Source: Sphingomonas phyllosphaerae (GTDB taxonomy: Bacteria; Pseudomonadota; Alphaproteobacteria; Sphingomonadales; Sphingomonadaceae). Taken from it: a stretch of DNA of 64,000 nucleotides. Numbering within the stretch: the first letter of the stretch is position 1; each line of letters begins with the position of its first letter. Shown here one piece after another: positions 8,624 through 16,684 of the stretch. Position numbers and translations under genes: made by a program. Under the pieces are notes generated by a model. The model saw only the letters and a program-made list of their open reading frames with translations, made no database searches and was not told the origin of the DNA. The stretch covers positions 2,487,001 through 2,551,000 of the forward strand of contig JAQIJC010000001.1 of the NCBI GenBank assembly GCA_036946405.1, given 5' to 3'.

Positions 8624-9937
8624 ATGATCGATCGTCGCACGATGTTGACCGGGGCTGGCGCGGCGCTGGGAGTCGCGATCAGCGCGCGAAGCTATGCCCA
8701 GATCAAGGGCGCCAACGACCGGCTGCGCGTTGCGGTGGTCGGCGTCAACGGCCGCGGACAGGCGCATATGAGCGCCTTCAGCAAGCAGCCGAACGTCACG
8801 ATCACGCACCTCGTGGACGTGGACTCGGACGTGCTCGCCAAGCGCGCCGCCGCCTTTGCAGCCAAGGGCAATAGCGCGGTGAAGACCGAGGGCGACTATC
8901 GCCGGTTGCTCGATCGCAAGGCCGTCGACGTCATCACGGTCGCGACTCCGGATCACTGGCACGCCAAGCTGGCGATCGACGCGATGGATGCGGGGCGGCA
9001 TTGCTATCTGGAAAAGCCGATCGGGATCGCGCCCGCCGAGGGTGAGGCACTGGTCGCGATGCAGAAGCGGACCGGACGTGCGTTGCAGGTCGGCAACCAG
9101 CAGCGCTCGAGCCCGGAAACGCAGCAGCTCGGCGCGTTGATCCGCGCCGGTGAGCTGGGCGACATCTACGAGGCGCAAACCTGGTACGCCAATAATCGCG
9201 GCTCGATCGGAAAAGGCAACGTCGTCGCGCCGCCGGCCAACCTCAACTGGGATTTGTGGCAGGGGCCGCGCCCGCGCGGCGACTATCGCTCGAACCTCGT
9301 CCACTACAACTGGCACTGGTTCTGGAAGTACGGCACCGGCGAGATCTGCAACAACGCGATGCACGAGCTGGATGTCGCGCGCTGGCTGATGGGGCTGACC
9401 TATCCGAAGACGGTCGCCGCCCGCGGCGCGAAGCGCTTCCACGCCGGTGATGATTGGGAGATGTACGACTCGCTCGCGCTCGACCTCACCTATGACGATA
9501 ATCGCGTGATCCGCTGGAAGGGCGAAAGCTGCAACGGACAGCAGATGTACGGCCGTGGGCGCGGGGTGCTATTGCTCGGCACCAAGGGATCGGCGATCGT
9601 CGATCGCAACGGCTTCGAACTCTATGATCTGGCCGGCAAGCAGACCCGTCAGGTCAAGGCGGCGGCGACGTCGGAGACGACCGGGACGGTCGGGGAGGGC
9701 GTGCTCGACGTCTATCACGCGCGCAACTTCGTCGACGTGATCCGCGGCAAGGCCAATGCCCTGGCGTCGCCGATCGCGGAGGGGCACATCAGCACCACGC
9801 TCTGCCACCTCGGCAATATCGCCTATCGCACCAATAGCGTGCTGACGATCGACCCGGCGACCGGCAAGCCCGGCAACGCCGAGGCGATGAAATTGTGGGC
9901 GGTCGACTATCAGCCGGGCTGGGAGGTGAGGGCCTGA
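8624..9937 (+). CDS. Tat-exported Gfo/Idh/MocA oxidoreductase (first of three)
   Basis: A 437-residue NAD(P)-dependent sugar dehydrogenase. The leader DRRTMLTGAGAALG has the twin arginine expected for folded, cofactor-loaded export, as in glucose-fructose oxidoreductase. A Rossmann fold follows with VGVNGRGQAH, and the canonical EKP motif is at residues 130-132, so catalysis is plausible. The C-terminal part (NWDLWQGP, HYNWHWFWKYGTGE) matches the Gfo C-terminal domain often found in glycan loci. The ATG at 8624 follows GAGGGGAAT by a good spacing, 13 bases after the DUF1080 stop. Its likely role is to oxidise or re-reduce a sugar hydroxyl around DUF1080 cleavage. Confidence 0.88.
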   Translation: MIDRRTMLTGAGAALGVAISARSYAQIKGANDRLRVAVVGVNGRGQAHMSAFSKQPNVTITHLVDVDSDVLAKRAAAFAAKGNSAVKTEGDYRRLLDRKAVDVITVATPDHWHAKLAIDAMDAGRHCYLEKPIGIAPAEGEALVAMQKRTGRALQVGNQQRSSPETQQLGALIRAGELGDIYEAQTWYANNRGSIGKGNVVAPPANLNWDLWQGPRPRGDYRSNLVHYNWHWFWKYGTGEICNNAMHELDVARWLMGLTYPKTVAARGAKRFHAGDDWEMYDSLALDLTYDDNRVIRWKGESCNGQQMYGRGRGVLLLGTKGSAIVDRNGFELYDLAGKQTRQVKAAATSETTGTVGEGVLDVYHARNFVDVIRGKANALASPIAEGHISTTLCHLGNIAYRTNSVLTIDPATGKPGNAEAMKLWAVDYQPGWEVRA

Positions 9938-10791
9938 CACAAGCGGCCGTCTCGACCCGCGCGCTCCCGGCGACCGGCGAGCTGTGCTTTGCCGCCATGG
10001 GAACGCGCGTCGAGCTGCACCGCTTCGGTGGCGGCGCACCGGAGGCGCTGGCAATGGCGCAGCGGGCGATCGAGCTGGTCGACGACGCACTGACCATTCA
10101 CCGGCCTTCGTCCGCGACGGCGATGAACGAAGCGCTGCGCCATGGCCGGACCGCCGCGATCGAGGATCCGATCCTGTTCGACGCGCTGATCCAGATCGAC
10201 GACGCGCGCGACGTGACGGCCGGGCTGTTCGACCCGAGCGTCGATGCGCGGCACGCGTCGTTCGGATGGCGCGACATCCGGCTGGATCGTCGTGCGGCGA
10301 CGATCGCCTGTGCCGCGCCGATCGCGCTTGATTTCGGTGGTTTCGGCAAGGGTTATGCGCTCGACCGCGCGGCAACGGCGTTGCGTGATGCCGGGGTCGG
10401 ATGCGCGTTGCTGTCGGCGGGCGAGAGCTCGATCGCCGTGATCGGCGAGCATCCCCTCGGAGGCGAATGGTCGTTCGCGATCCCGGACCCGCGCGATGCC
10501 GGACGGCCATTGATCGAGGTCGCGCTGGTCGACGAGGCGCTGTCGGTGTCGGCAACGATCGGCGCCGGGATTGCTGCGCCCGAGCGGGGGGCGATGCTGC
10601 GACCGGGCGATGCCACGCCGATCGTCGCGCCGCGCACCGCGGTCGTGATCGACCGCAGCGGCGCGCTGGCCGAAATGTTGAGTACCGCCTTGATCGTGGC
10701 GGATGACGCCGCCGCGCGACGGCTGCATGATGGCGCCAGGCGGATGCTCTTCGAGCTTGAGCCTGACGCACCGACCAGGATGTTCGTTTGA
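9934..10791 (+). CDS. ApbE-like (FAD:protein FMN transferase family) protein
   Basis: The fold is recognisable from AMGTRVEL, GLFDPSVDA, LDFGGFGKGYALDRA and the C-terminal LAEMLSTALIV. Real ApbE proteins attach FMN to Thr/Ser of exported redox proteins. Several usual residues differ: the expected GGD after the KGYA helix reads GES, the HIIDP-like segment is absent, and the metal-site Asp of ADALATA is Glu. No signal peptide or lipobox is visible. The start is unsettled. CTG at 9934 has GGGAGG seven bases upstream and overlaps the previous stop; GTG at 9895 and ATG at 9997 are alternatives. Tight coupling on both sides puts it in the Gfo operon. No FMN_bind target protein is in the window. Confidence 0.7.
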   Translation: MTQAAVSTRALPATGELCFAAMGTRVELHRFGGGAPEALAMAQRAIELVDDALTIHRPSSATAMNEALRHGRTAAIEDPILFDALIQIDDARDVTAGLFDPSVDARHASFGWRDIRLDRRAATIACAAPIALDFGGFGKGYALDRAATALRDAGVGCALLSAGESSIAVIGEHPLGGEWSFAIPDPRDAGRPLIEVALVDEALSVSATIGAGIAAPERGAMLRPGDATPIVAPRTAVVIDRSGALAEMLSTALIVADDAAARRLHDGARRMLFELEPDAPTRMFV

Positions 10792-12053
10792 TGACCGAAA
10801 AGACTTTCGATGTGACGCGTCGTACCTTCCTCGACCGTGTGCTGATGGCCACCGCCGGCAGCGTGATGGCCGGTGCGACGCCATGGGCGGCGATCGCCGC
10901 CGGCGCCGAAACCGCCGGGGCGGGCAAGGTGCGGCTCGGCGTCATCGGCACCGGCGATCGCGGGCGCGCGCTGATCCAGAACATCGCCAAGACCCGCAAT
11001 TGCATGGTCGCCGCGCTCTGCGACAATTACGCGCCCAATCTCGGCAAGGCGCGGCAATGGGTCGCGGCGGGCACGCCGGAGTTCAGCGATCATCGCGCGA
11101 TGCTCGACGCTCGCGGGCTGGACGCGGTGGTGATCGCGACGCCGCTCCACCGGCACGCGCAACATACGTTCGATGCCATGGACGCCGGGCTGCACGTCTG
11201 GTGCGAGAAGGCGATGGCGCGAACGATCGCGGATTGCGGGCGGATGGTCGAACGCGCGCGTGCGCGTGGCAAGGTGCTGCAGATCGGCCACCAGCGCATG
11301 TTCCACCCTACCTATCTCAACGCATTGCGCCGCGTGAAGGCCGGGGAGATCGGCTCGATCACGCAGATCCGCGCGAGCTGGCACCGCAACAACGCCTGGC
11401 GCCGCAAGGTCCCGGCTGACAGCGACGATCGCCGCATCAACTGGCGGTTGTATCGCGAAAGCTCGGCCGGATTGATGACCGAGCTGGCGACACACCAGCT
11501 ACAGGTCGGCAACTGGTTTCTCGATGGCGTGCCGACGCGGGTGATCGGCTCGGGCAGCATCTGCTTCTGGAAGGATGGGCGCGAGGTCTACGATCATGTC
11601 GCGCTGATCTACGAATATGCCGGTGGCCGGAAGCTCATCTACACGTCGCTCCTCAACAATGCGCGATACGGATGCGAGGAGCAGATCCAGGGCAGCAAGG
11701 GCACGATCGAACCGGAGCTTGGCCGTATCTATCAGGAAGTGCCGGCGCGCGCGTTGGCGTTGCAGCGGATGCAGGCCGACGTGAAGCGCGGGCACAAACG
11801 CACCATCCCGATCGGCGGCGCGACGTGGTTCCCCGAACTGCCGGTGACGACCCCGGGCGAGTCGCTCGGCTGGGGCGAGTATGACGAGACGATGCTCCAG
11901 TTCGAAGGCTTCGGCGAGGCGGTGCGCTCGGGCAAGCCGCTGCCCGGCTTGTTGCAACAGGCCTATTACGCCAGCGTGGCCTCGCTGCTCGGCGAACAGG
12001 CGATGGACCGCGGGGAGGCGATGACCTGGCCGACCTCGCTGGTTACGATTTGA
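10791..12053 (+). CDS. Tat-exported Gfo/Idh/MocA oxidoreductase (second of three)
   Basis: A 420-residue member with a twin-arginine leader (TRRTFLDRVLMATAG). The nucleotide-binding loop is LGVIGTGDRGRA and the sugar-site region has IGHQRMFHPTY. The usual EKP is EKA at residues 139-141, so the key Lys is kept while the cis-Pro is lost. The ATG shares its A with the ApbE-like stop (TGATG), showing translational coupling. A tripling of exported oxidoreductases suggests separate oxidation and reduction steps, or different carbon positions. Specificity cannot be read. Confidence 0.85.
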   Translation: MTEKTFDVTRRTFLDRVLMATAGSVMAGATPWAAIAAGAETAGAGKVRLGVIGTGDRGRALIQNIAKTRNCMVAALCDNYAPNLGKARQWVAAGTPEFSDHRAMLDARGLDAVVIATPLHRHAQHTFDAMDAGLHVWCEKAMARTIADCGRMVERARARGKVLQIGHQRMFHPTYLNALRRVKAGEIGSITQIRASWHRNNAWRRKVPADSDDRRINWRLYRESSAGLMTELATHQLQVGNWFLDGVPTRVIGSGSICFWKDGREVYDHVALIYEYAGGRKLIYTSLLNNARYGCEEQIQGSKGTIEPELGRIYQEVPARALALQRMQADVKRGHKRTIPIGGATWFPELPVTTPGESLGWGEYDETMLQFEGFGEAVRSGKPLPGLLQQAYYASVASLLGEQAMDRGEAMTWPTSLVTI

Positions 12054-12060
12054 GGGGGTA

Positions 12061-13224
12061 ATGACGATGACGCATACCGATCGCCGTTCGGTGCTGGGGC
12101 TGGGGTTGAGTGCGGGGCTGATGGGGCTGGCCGGCGATGCGCTGGCGCAATCCGTGACCCGCGGCGACGCCCCGACCGAAACCGCCGTCGCCAAGCCGGC
12201 ACCGGAGGCGAAGTATCGTGTGCCGTTCGCGGTGATCGGGATGGATCACAATCATATCTACGGGATCACCGATGCGATGATCCGTGGGGGTGGGGTACTC
12301 ACCAGCTTCTACGCGACCGATCCGCAGCAGATCGCGGCGTTCCGCAAACGCTATCCCGCCGCGAAGCTGGCGCGGAGCGAGGATGAGATCCTGCAGGATC
12401 GCACGATCAAGCTGGTGTGCAGCGCCGCGATCCCCAGCCTGCGGGCGCCGCTCGGCATTCGCGTGATGCGCGCGGGCAAGGATTATCTCAGCGACAAGGC
12501 GGCGGTGACGACGCTCGCGCAGCTCGCGGACGTTCGTCGTGCGATCAAGGAGACCGGGCGGAAGTACGGGATCATGTATTCGGAGCGGCTCGAGGTGCCA
12601 GCCGCGGTGATGGCCGGGCAGATGGTGCATGACGGTGCGGTCGGCCGCGTGATCCAGACCATCAACCTCGCGCCGCACCGGTTGTCGGCGCCCAACCGCC
12701 CGGCGTGGTTCTGGGACCCGGCGCGCAACGGTGGCATCCTCACCGATGTCGGCAGCCATCAGGCCGATCAGTTCGTCTATCTGACCGGCACCACGCGCGC
12801 ACAGGTGCTCGCGTCGCAAACCGGCAATTTCGCGCACCCGGAGCACCCGAAGTTCGAGGATTTCGGCGATATGATGCTCCACGGCGATGGCGGAGCGGGC
12901 TATATTCGCGTCGATTGGTTCACCCCGGACGGTCTGCCGACCTGGGGCGACGGCCGGCTCTTCATTCTCGGCACCGAGGGATATATCGAACTACGCAAAT
13001 ACGTTGATATCGCTGGAAAACCCGGCGGAAACCACCTCTTTATCGCGGACCGCAAAGGCACGCGCTACATCGATTGCTCGAAGGTGCCGTTGCCGTTCGG
13101 ACCCCAGTTTATCAACGACTTGGTTGAAGGAACGTCGGTAGCCCAGGATCAGGCCGGCGCCTTGTTGGCAGCGGAGCTGGTGCTGACCGCAGAGGCAAAG
13201 GCGACCCGCGCTACGCCGGGTTAA
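12061..13224 (+). CDS. Tat-exported Gfo/Idh/MocA oxidoreductase (third of three)
   Basis: A 387-residue protein with the leader TDRRSVLGLGLSAGLMG ending near ALAQ. It is the most divergent of the three. The region after the leader reads FAVIGMDHNHIYG, without a clear GxGxxG, and the EKP position is DKA (residues 145-147), which still supplies a Lys. The C-terminal part GGILTDVGSHQADQFVYL contains the D-x-G-x-H pattern that normally places the catalytic His. It starts seven bases after the previous stop, with GGGGG just ahead. It may be an isomerase, dehydratase or non-oxidising relative; the last plus-strand gene of the operon. Confidence 0.8.
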   Translation: MTMTHTDRRSVLGLGLSAGLMGLAGDALAQSVTRGDAPTETAVAKPAPEAKYRVPFAVIGMDHNHIYGITDAMIRGGGVLTSFYATDPQQIAAFRKRYPAAKLARSEDEILQDRTIKLVCSAAIPSLRAPLGIRVMRAGKDYLSDKAAVTTLAQLADVRRAIKETGRKYGIMYSERLEVPAAVMAGQMVHDGAVGRVIQTINLAPHRLSAPNRPAWFWDPARNGGILTDVGSHQADQFVYLTGTTRAQVLASQTGNFAHPEHPKFEDFGDMMLHGDGGAGYIRVDWFTPDGLPTWGDGRLFILGTEGYIELRKYVDIAGKPGGNHLFIADRKGTRYIDCSKVPLPFGPQFINDLVEGTSVAQDQAGALLAAELVLTAEAKATRATPG

Positions 13225-13267
13225 TAGAGGCAGCTCGCCGGCACAGTCTCGATCCTGATAAGCCACG

Positions 13268-13432
13268 TTATGTAAATACCAGCATCGCAGCTCCGAGAAT
13301 TGCTAGGATGGCAAGCCAGATAGCGCCGTATTTCAGCGTGGTAGCAAATGGCACTCGCCGCGCGACTAGCGCCGAGAGTGGCAGGATCAGCACCAGCAAC
13401 AGGATGGCAGCCTGTATCGGTACATCGTTCAC
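13268..13432 (-). CDS. small two-helix membrane protein
   Basis: A 54-codon gene that starts with GTG overlapping the TGA of the MBL hydrolase (GTGA), the same coupling used by its upstream neighbours. The product is almost wholly hydrophobic: a first helix (AAILLLVLILPLSALVA, residues ~8-24), a short basic turn (RRVPFATTLKYG) and a second helix (AIWLAILAILGAAMLVF). The coupling and the helix-RR-helix layout argue for a real gene. No function is recognised. Confidence 0.7.
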   Translation of the reverse strand: MNDVPIQAAILLLVLILPLSALVARRVPFATTLKYGAIWLAILAILGAAMLVFT

Positions 13433-14193
13433 GCCGACCATTCCCAGCCATCAAACCCGGGCTCAACATTCGCGGGTAACTCAGCGGAAAGCGTGGCGAA
13501 ATCCATGGACTGGTCCATGTGTACGAGCGCGGTTCGGCGTGGTTGCAATTCCTCGGTCCAGCCGAGCACCGTCGCGAGGTCGGGATGCGTGGGATGCGGA
13601 CGGCGGCGCAAGGCGTCGACGATCCAGACATCGAGGTTCTGGTAATGTTGCCGCATCTCCGCGGTCATCGCACTGATATCAGTCGCATAGCCGATGACGT
13701 GGCCACCGGCTTCGAAGCGTAGTCCTGCCGAGGTGATGCCGCCGTGTGGCTGGTCTACGATGCTGATGTCGATCGTGCCGATGCGAAGTTTATCCGGCAA
13801 GTCATTGAGATTGACGGTCGGCGGATAGCCACGGTTGCCTTCGAACACGTAGCCGAACTGACGTCGAAGTGCTGACGCGGTCCGCGGACGGGCGTAGCCC
13901 TCCACGGGCTTTCCGAGCGCGTGGTAAACCTGACGAAGATCATCAATTCCAAAGACATGGTCGGCGTGTTCGTGCGTCCAAATTACCGCGTCGAGCCTGT
14001 TCACGTCGGCGTCGAGCAATTGCTGACGCATGTCGGGGCTGGTGTCGACGAGGATGCGCGTTCCGTCGTGCTCGATCAAAATCGACGATCTTTTCCGTCG
14101 GTTACGAGGCTCTGTTGGGTCGCAGTCGCCCCAGTCGTTGCCGATCCGGGGGACGCCGGAGGACGTGCCCGACCCGAGGATGCGGACCTTCAC
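13429..14193 (-). CDS. MBL-fold metallohydrolase (PhnP-like)
   Basis: A 254-residue metallo-beta-lactamase-fold enzyme. It has the metal motif HEHADH at residues 74-79, an N-terminal LGSGTSSGVPRIG typical of the PhnP/RNase Z-like group, a later Asp (GYATDIS) and the C-terminal His of LVHMDQSMD. Relatives are phosphodiesterases, but the substrate of this branch, regularly encoded after tatD in alphaproteobacteria, is unknown. The GTG start at 14193 overlaps the tatD stop by four bases. It is the fifth gene of the minus-strand chain tmk-holB-metG-tatD-MBL. Confidence 0.88.
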   Translation of the reverse strand: MKVRILGSGTSSGVPRIGNDWGDCDPTEPRNRRKRSSILIEHDGTRILVDTSPDMRQQLLDADVNRLDAVIWTHEHADHVFGIDDLRQVYHALGKPVEGYARPRTASALRRQFGYVFEGNRGYPPTVNLNDLPDKLRIGTIDISIVDQPHGGITSAGLRFEAGGHVIGYATDISAMTAEMRQHYQNLDVWIVDALRRRPHPTHPDLATVLGWTEELQPRRTALVHMDQSMDFATLSAELPANVEPGFDGWEWSA

Positions 14194-14969
14194 CGGGGCA
14201 GCGTCTTGCTGAAGAGTTTGTGAAAGTTATCCGCTGTATATTCCTGTAATTCCTTAACTTCTTCACCGCGCAACTTTGCGAGGAACGCCGCGGTGTCGGC
14301 GACGAAGGACGGCTCCCCCGGCTTGCCGCGGTTCGGAACGGGAGCAAGAAACGGCGCATCGGTCTCGATCAGGAGCCGCTCGCGAGGCAATCGCGCCGCG
14401 GTTTCCTGAAGGTCGGTGGCATTACGGAACGTGACGATGCCGGAAATCGAGATGTAGAATCCGAGCTGGACCGCAGCGTCCGCGAAAATACCAGTGCCCG
14501 TGAAGCAATGGATGACCCCGGTGTACGTCCCCTGCTCCATTTCCTCGCGCAGGATCGCAAGGGTGTCATCTTCCGCGTCGCGCGTGTGAACGACGATCGG
14601 AACCTGCAACGCGCGTGCGGCGGCGATGTGCGCTCGGAAGCTGGCCTGCTGGCGCGCGCGGTCGGAATGCTCGTAATGATAATCGAGCCCGCTCTCGCCG
14701 ACGCCGACCACACGCGGGTGCCGACCGCGCGCCACCAGCCTGGCGGTGTCGACGTGCGGATGGGCGTCGGCCTCGTTGGGGTGGATGCCGACCGTCGCCC
14801 AGACGTCCGGCTCGCGTTCGGCGGTGGCGAGCACGTCATCCCACTCGCTCTCGCGTGTGGCGATGTTGAGCATCGCGGTCACGCCGCGCGCGCGGGCGCG
14901 TTCGAGCACCGCCTGCTGATCCTCGACCAACCCCTTATAGTTGAGGTGGCAATGGCTGTCCGCCAGCAT
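14190..14969 (-). CDS. tatD: TatD-family metal-dependent deoxyribonuclease
   Basis: A 259-residue TIM-barrel hydrolase. Metal ligands are seen in DSHCH (residues 4-8), GESGLDYH, VVHTRDAED, VIHCFTG and ETDAPFLAP, all TatD signatures. Family enzymes show 3'-5' exonuclease or DNase activity linked to DNA quality control. The ATG at 14969 shares a base with the metG stop, so the two are translationally coupled. Confidence 0.93.
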   Translation of the reverse strand: MLADSHCHLNYKGLVEDQQAVLERARARGVTAMLNIATRESEWDDVLATAEREPDVWATVGIHPNEADAHPHVDTARLVARGRHPRVVGVGESGLDYHYEHSDRARQQASFRAHIAAARALQVPIVVHTRDAEDDTLAILREEMEQGTYTGVIHCFTGTGIFADAAVQLGFYISISGIVTFRNATDLQETAARLPRERLLIETDAPFLAPVPNRGKPGEPSFVADTAAFLAKLRGEEVKELQEYTADNFHKLFSKTLPR

Positions 14970-16519
14970 CAGGCCGGCTCCGCTTCGATGGGCATCTCGA
15001 GCCGCGGGAAGGCCGGGTTCGGGGCGGCGAGCACGAAGCCGGCCGCCGCCTGCCGCGCATACCAGCCGTCGTCGTCGACCGCGGCGTGGGTCCGATCGTT
15101 GGCGCCGAGCAGATCGAGCACCCGCCCCGCCCCAGCGGGCACCACCGGCAGGATCGTGATCGCGAGCATCCGGATCGCGCGGACGAGCGTGCCAAGCACG
15201 GCGTGCATCCGCTCGGGATCGGTCTTGCGCAGCGCCCATGGCGCCTGCGCGTCGATATATTGGTTGCAGGCGAAGACGCCGCGCATCCACGCCTCGATGC
15301 CCTGGCTGAGCAGCAGGTCGCCGAACGCGGCCTTGAAGCCGGCGCAGGCGACGACGACTTCCTCGATCAACTGCGCGTCGGCCACGTCCGCACGGCCTGG
15401 CTCGGGAAGCGCGCCGCCGAGGTTCTTGGCGATGAACGACAACGTGCGCTGCGCGAGATTGCCGAAGGCGTTCGCCAACTCGGCGTTGACGCGCGTCACG
15501 ATCGCGTCGGCGGCGTAGCTTCCGTCCTGTCCGAAGCTCACTTCGCGAAGCAGGAAATAGCGCAGCCCGTCGACACCGAAGGCGTTCGCCAGATCGAGCG
15601 GATCGACGACATTGCCGAGGCTTTTCGACATCTTCTCGCCGCGGTGGAGCAGAAAGCCGTGTCCGAAGACCGTTTTCGGCAGCGGGACGCCGGCCGACAT
15701 CAGGAACGCCGGCCAGTAGACCGCGTGGAAGCGGACGATGTCCTTGCCGATCAGGTGGATGTCGGCAGGCCAATGCGGCATCGGGCCATCGGGGTATCCG
15801 GCACCGGTCAGATAATTGGTCAGCGCATCGACCCACACGTACATGACGTGCCCGGGGCTGCCGGGAACCGGCACGCCCCAGTCGAAGCTGGTCCGCGACA
15901 CCGAGAGGTCGGACAGGCCGCCTTCGACGAAGCGCAGGATCTCGTTGCGGCGCGATTCCGGGCGGATGAAGTCGGGATTGGCGGCGTAGAAGTCGAGCAA
16001 CGGCTGCTGGTATTTGGACAGCCGGAAGAACCATGTCTCCTCCGCGGTCCAGGTCACCGGCGTGCCCTGCGGCGAGAGCTTGGCGCCCCCTCCCCCCTCC
16101 ACCAGCTCCTTCTCGTCGTAGAACGCCTCGTCGCGCACGGAATACCAGCCCTCGTAGCGATCGAGGTACAGGTCGCCCGCCGCCGCCATGGCGCGCCACA
16201 ACGCCTGGCTGGCGACGTGATGATCGGGGTCGGTGGTGCGGATGAAGCGATCATAGCTGATATTTAGCGCGTCGCACATCACTTTGAAATGTCCTGACAT
16301 TTCGTCGGCGAGCGTGCGGACCTCGACGCCCTTGTCGCGGGCGGTCTGGACCATCTTCAGCCCGTGTTCGTCTGTGCCGGTCTGGAAGCGGACGTCGCGC
16401 CCGGCCTGCCGCTGGAAGCGTGCGATCGCGTCGGCGGCGATCGCTTCATAGGCATGGCCGATATGCGGACGGCCGTTGGGGTAGCTGATCGCGGTGGTGA
16501 TGTAGAAGGGCTCGGCCAT
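14969..16519 (-). CDS. metG: methionyl-tRNA synthetase
   Basis: A 516-residue class I synthetase that charges tRNA-Met. The HIGH box is PHIGH (residues 18-22) and the KMSKS box lies in HRGEKMSKSLGN. The connective peptide shows no paired Cys motif, so this is the shorter zinc-free form. There is no C-terminal tRNA-binding extension; the length is typical for alphaproteobacteria. A ~165-base gap separates it from holB upstream and holds two hairpins. Confidence 0.96.
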   Translation of the reverse strand: MAEPFYITTAISYPNGRPHIGHAYEAIAADAIARFQRQAGRDVRFQTGTDEHGLKMVQTARDKGVEVRTLADEMSGHFKVMCDALNISYDRFIRTTDPDHHVASQALWRAMAAAGDLYLDRYEGWYSVRDEAFYDEKELVEGGGGAKLSPQGTPVTWTAEETWFFRLSKYQQPLLDFYAANPDFIRPESRRNEILRFVEGGLSDLSVSRTSFDWGVPVPGSPGHVMYVWVDALTNYLTGAGYPDGPMPHWPADIHLIGKDIVRFHAVYWPAFLMSAGVPLPKTVFGHGFLLHRGEKMSKSLGNVVDPLDLANAFGVDGLRYFLLREVSFGQDGSYAADAIVTRVNAELANAFGNLAQRTLSFIAKNLGGALPEPGRADVADAQLIEEVVVACAGFKAAFGDLLLSQGIEAWMRGVFACNQYIDAQAPWALRKTDPERMHAVLGTLVRAIRMLAITILPVVPAGAGRVLDLLGANDRTHAAVDDDGWYARQAAAGFVLAAPNPAFPRLEMPIEAEPA

Positions 16520-16577
16520 GGCGCTTCACTAGGGCGTGAGATCGGCGGCAACAAGGACCGTCGTCGGGCTACGCGTG

Positions 16578-16606
16578 CGAAGGGCATGTCGACACATGCC
16601 GTTCGG
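16578..16606. repeat. hairpin with long arms
   Basis: GGCATGT (16583-16589) and ACATGCC (16594-16600) pair around CGAC, and flanking CGAA/TTCG extend the stem after one mismatch. It lies between holB and metG, 5' of metG on the minus strand. There is no U-run. It could be a dispersed repeat, an mRNA processing element or a protein site. Confidence 0.45.
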
Positions 16607-16646
16607 CCCGTGCGGGACGCTTCGTGGCAGATTGAGCAGATATGGG

Positions 16647-16664
16647 CCCCTGCCTTCGCAGGGG
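16647..16664 (-). terminator. hairpin after holB
   Basis: CCCCTGC (16647-16653) and GCAGGGG (16658-16664) form a 7-bp GC stem. Read on the minus strand, the loop is GAAG. It begins about 20 bases after the holB stop. Without a U-tract it may attenuate or protect the 3' end rather than fully terminate. Confidence 0.4.
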
Positions 16665-16684
16665 CGACGGCGGTATTGCCGAGG

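Noticed and set aside
7204..13224. A flavinylation target (D-x-x-x-S/T-G-A-S/T) for the ApbE-like protein
   Set aside because: I read the operon and the other exported proteins and found no convincing FMN_bind-type motif.
14970..16199. A fusion-like frame joining an Arg-rich stretch to TatD
   Set aside because: The upstream part is the metG gene read in another frame; tatD has its own coupled ATG at 14969.
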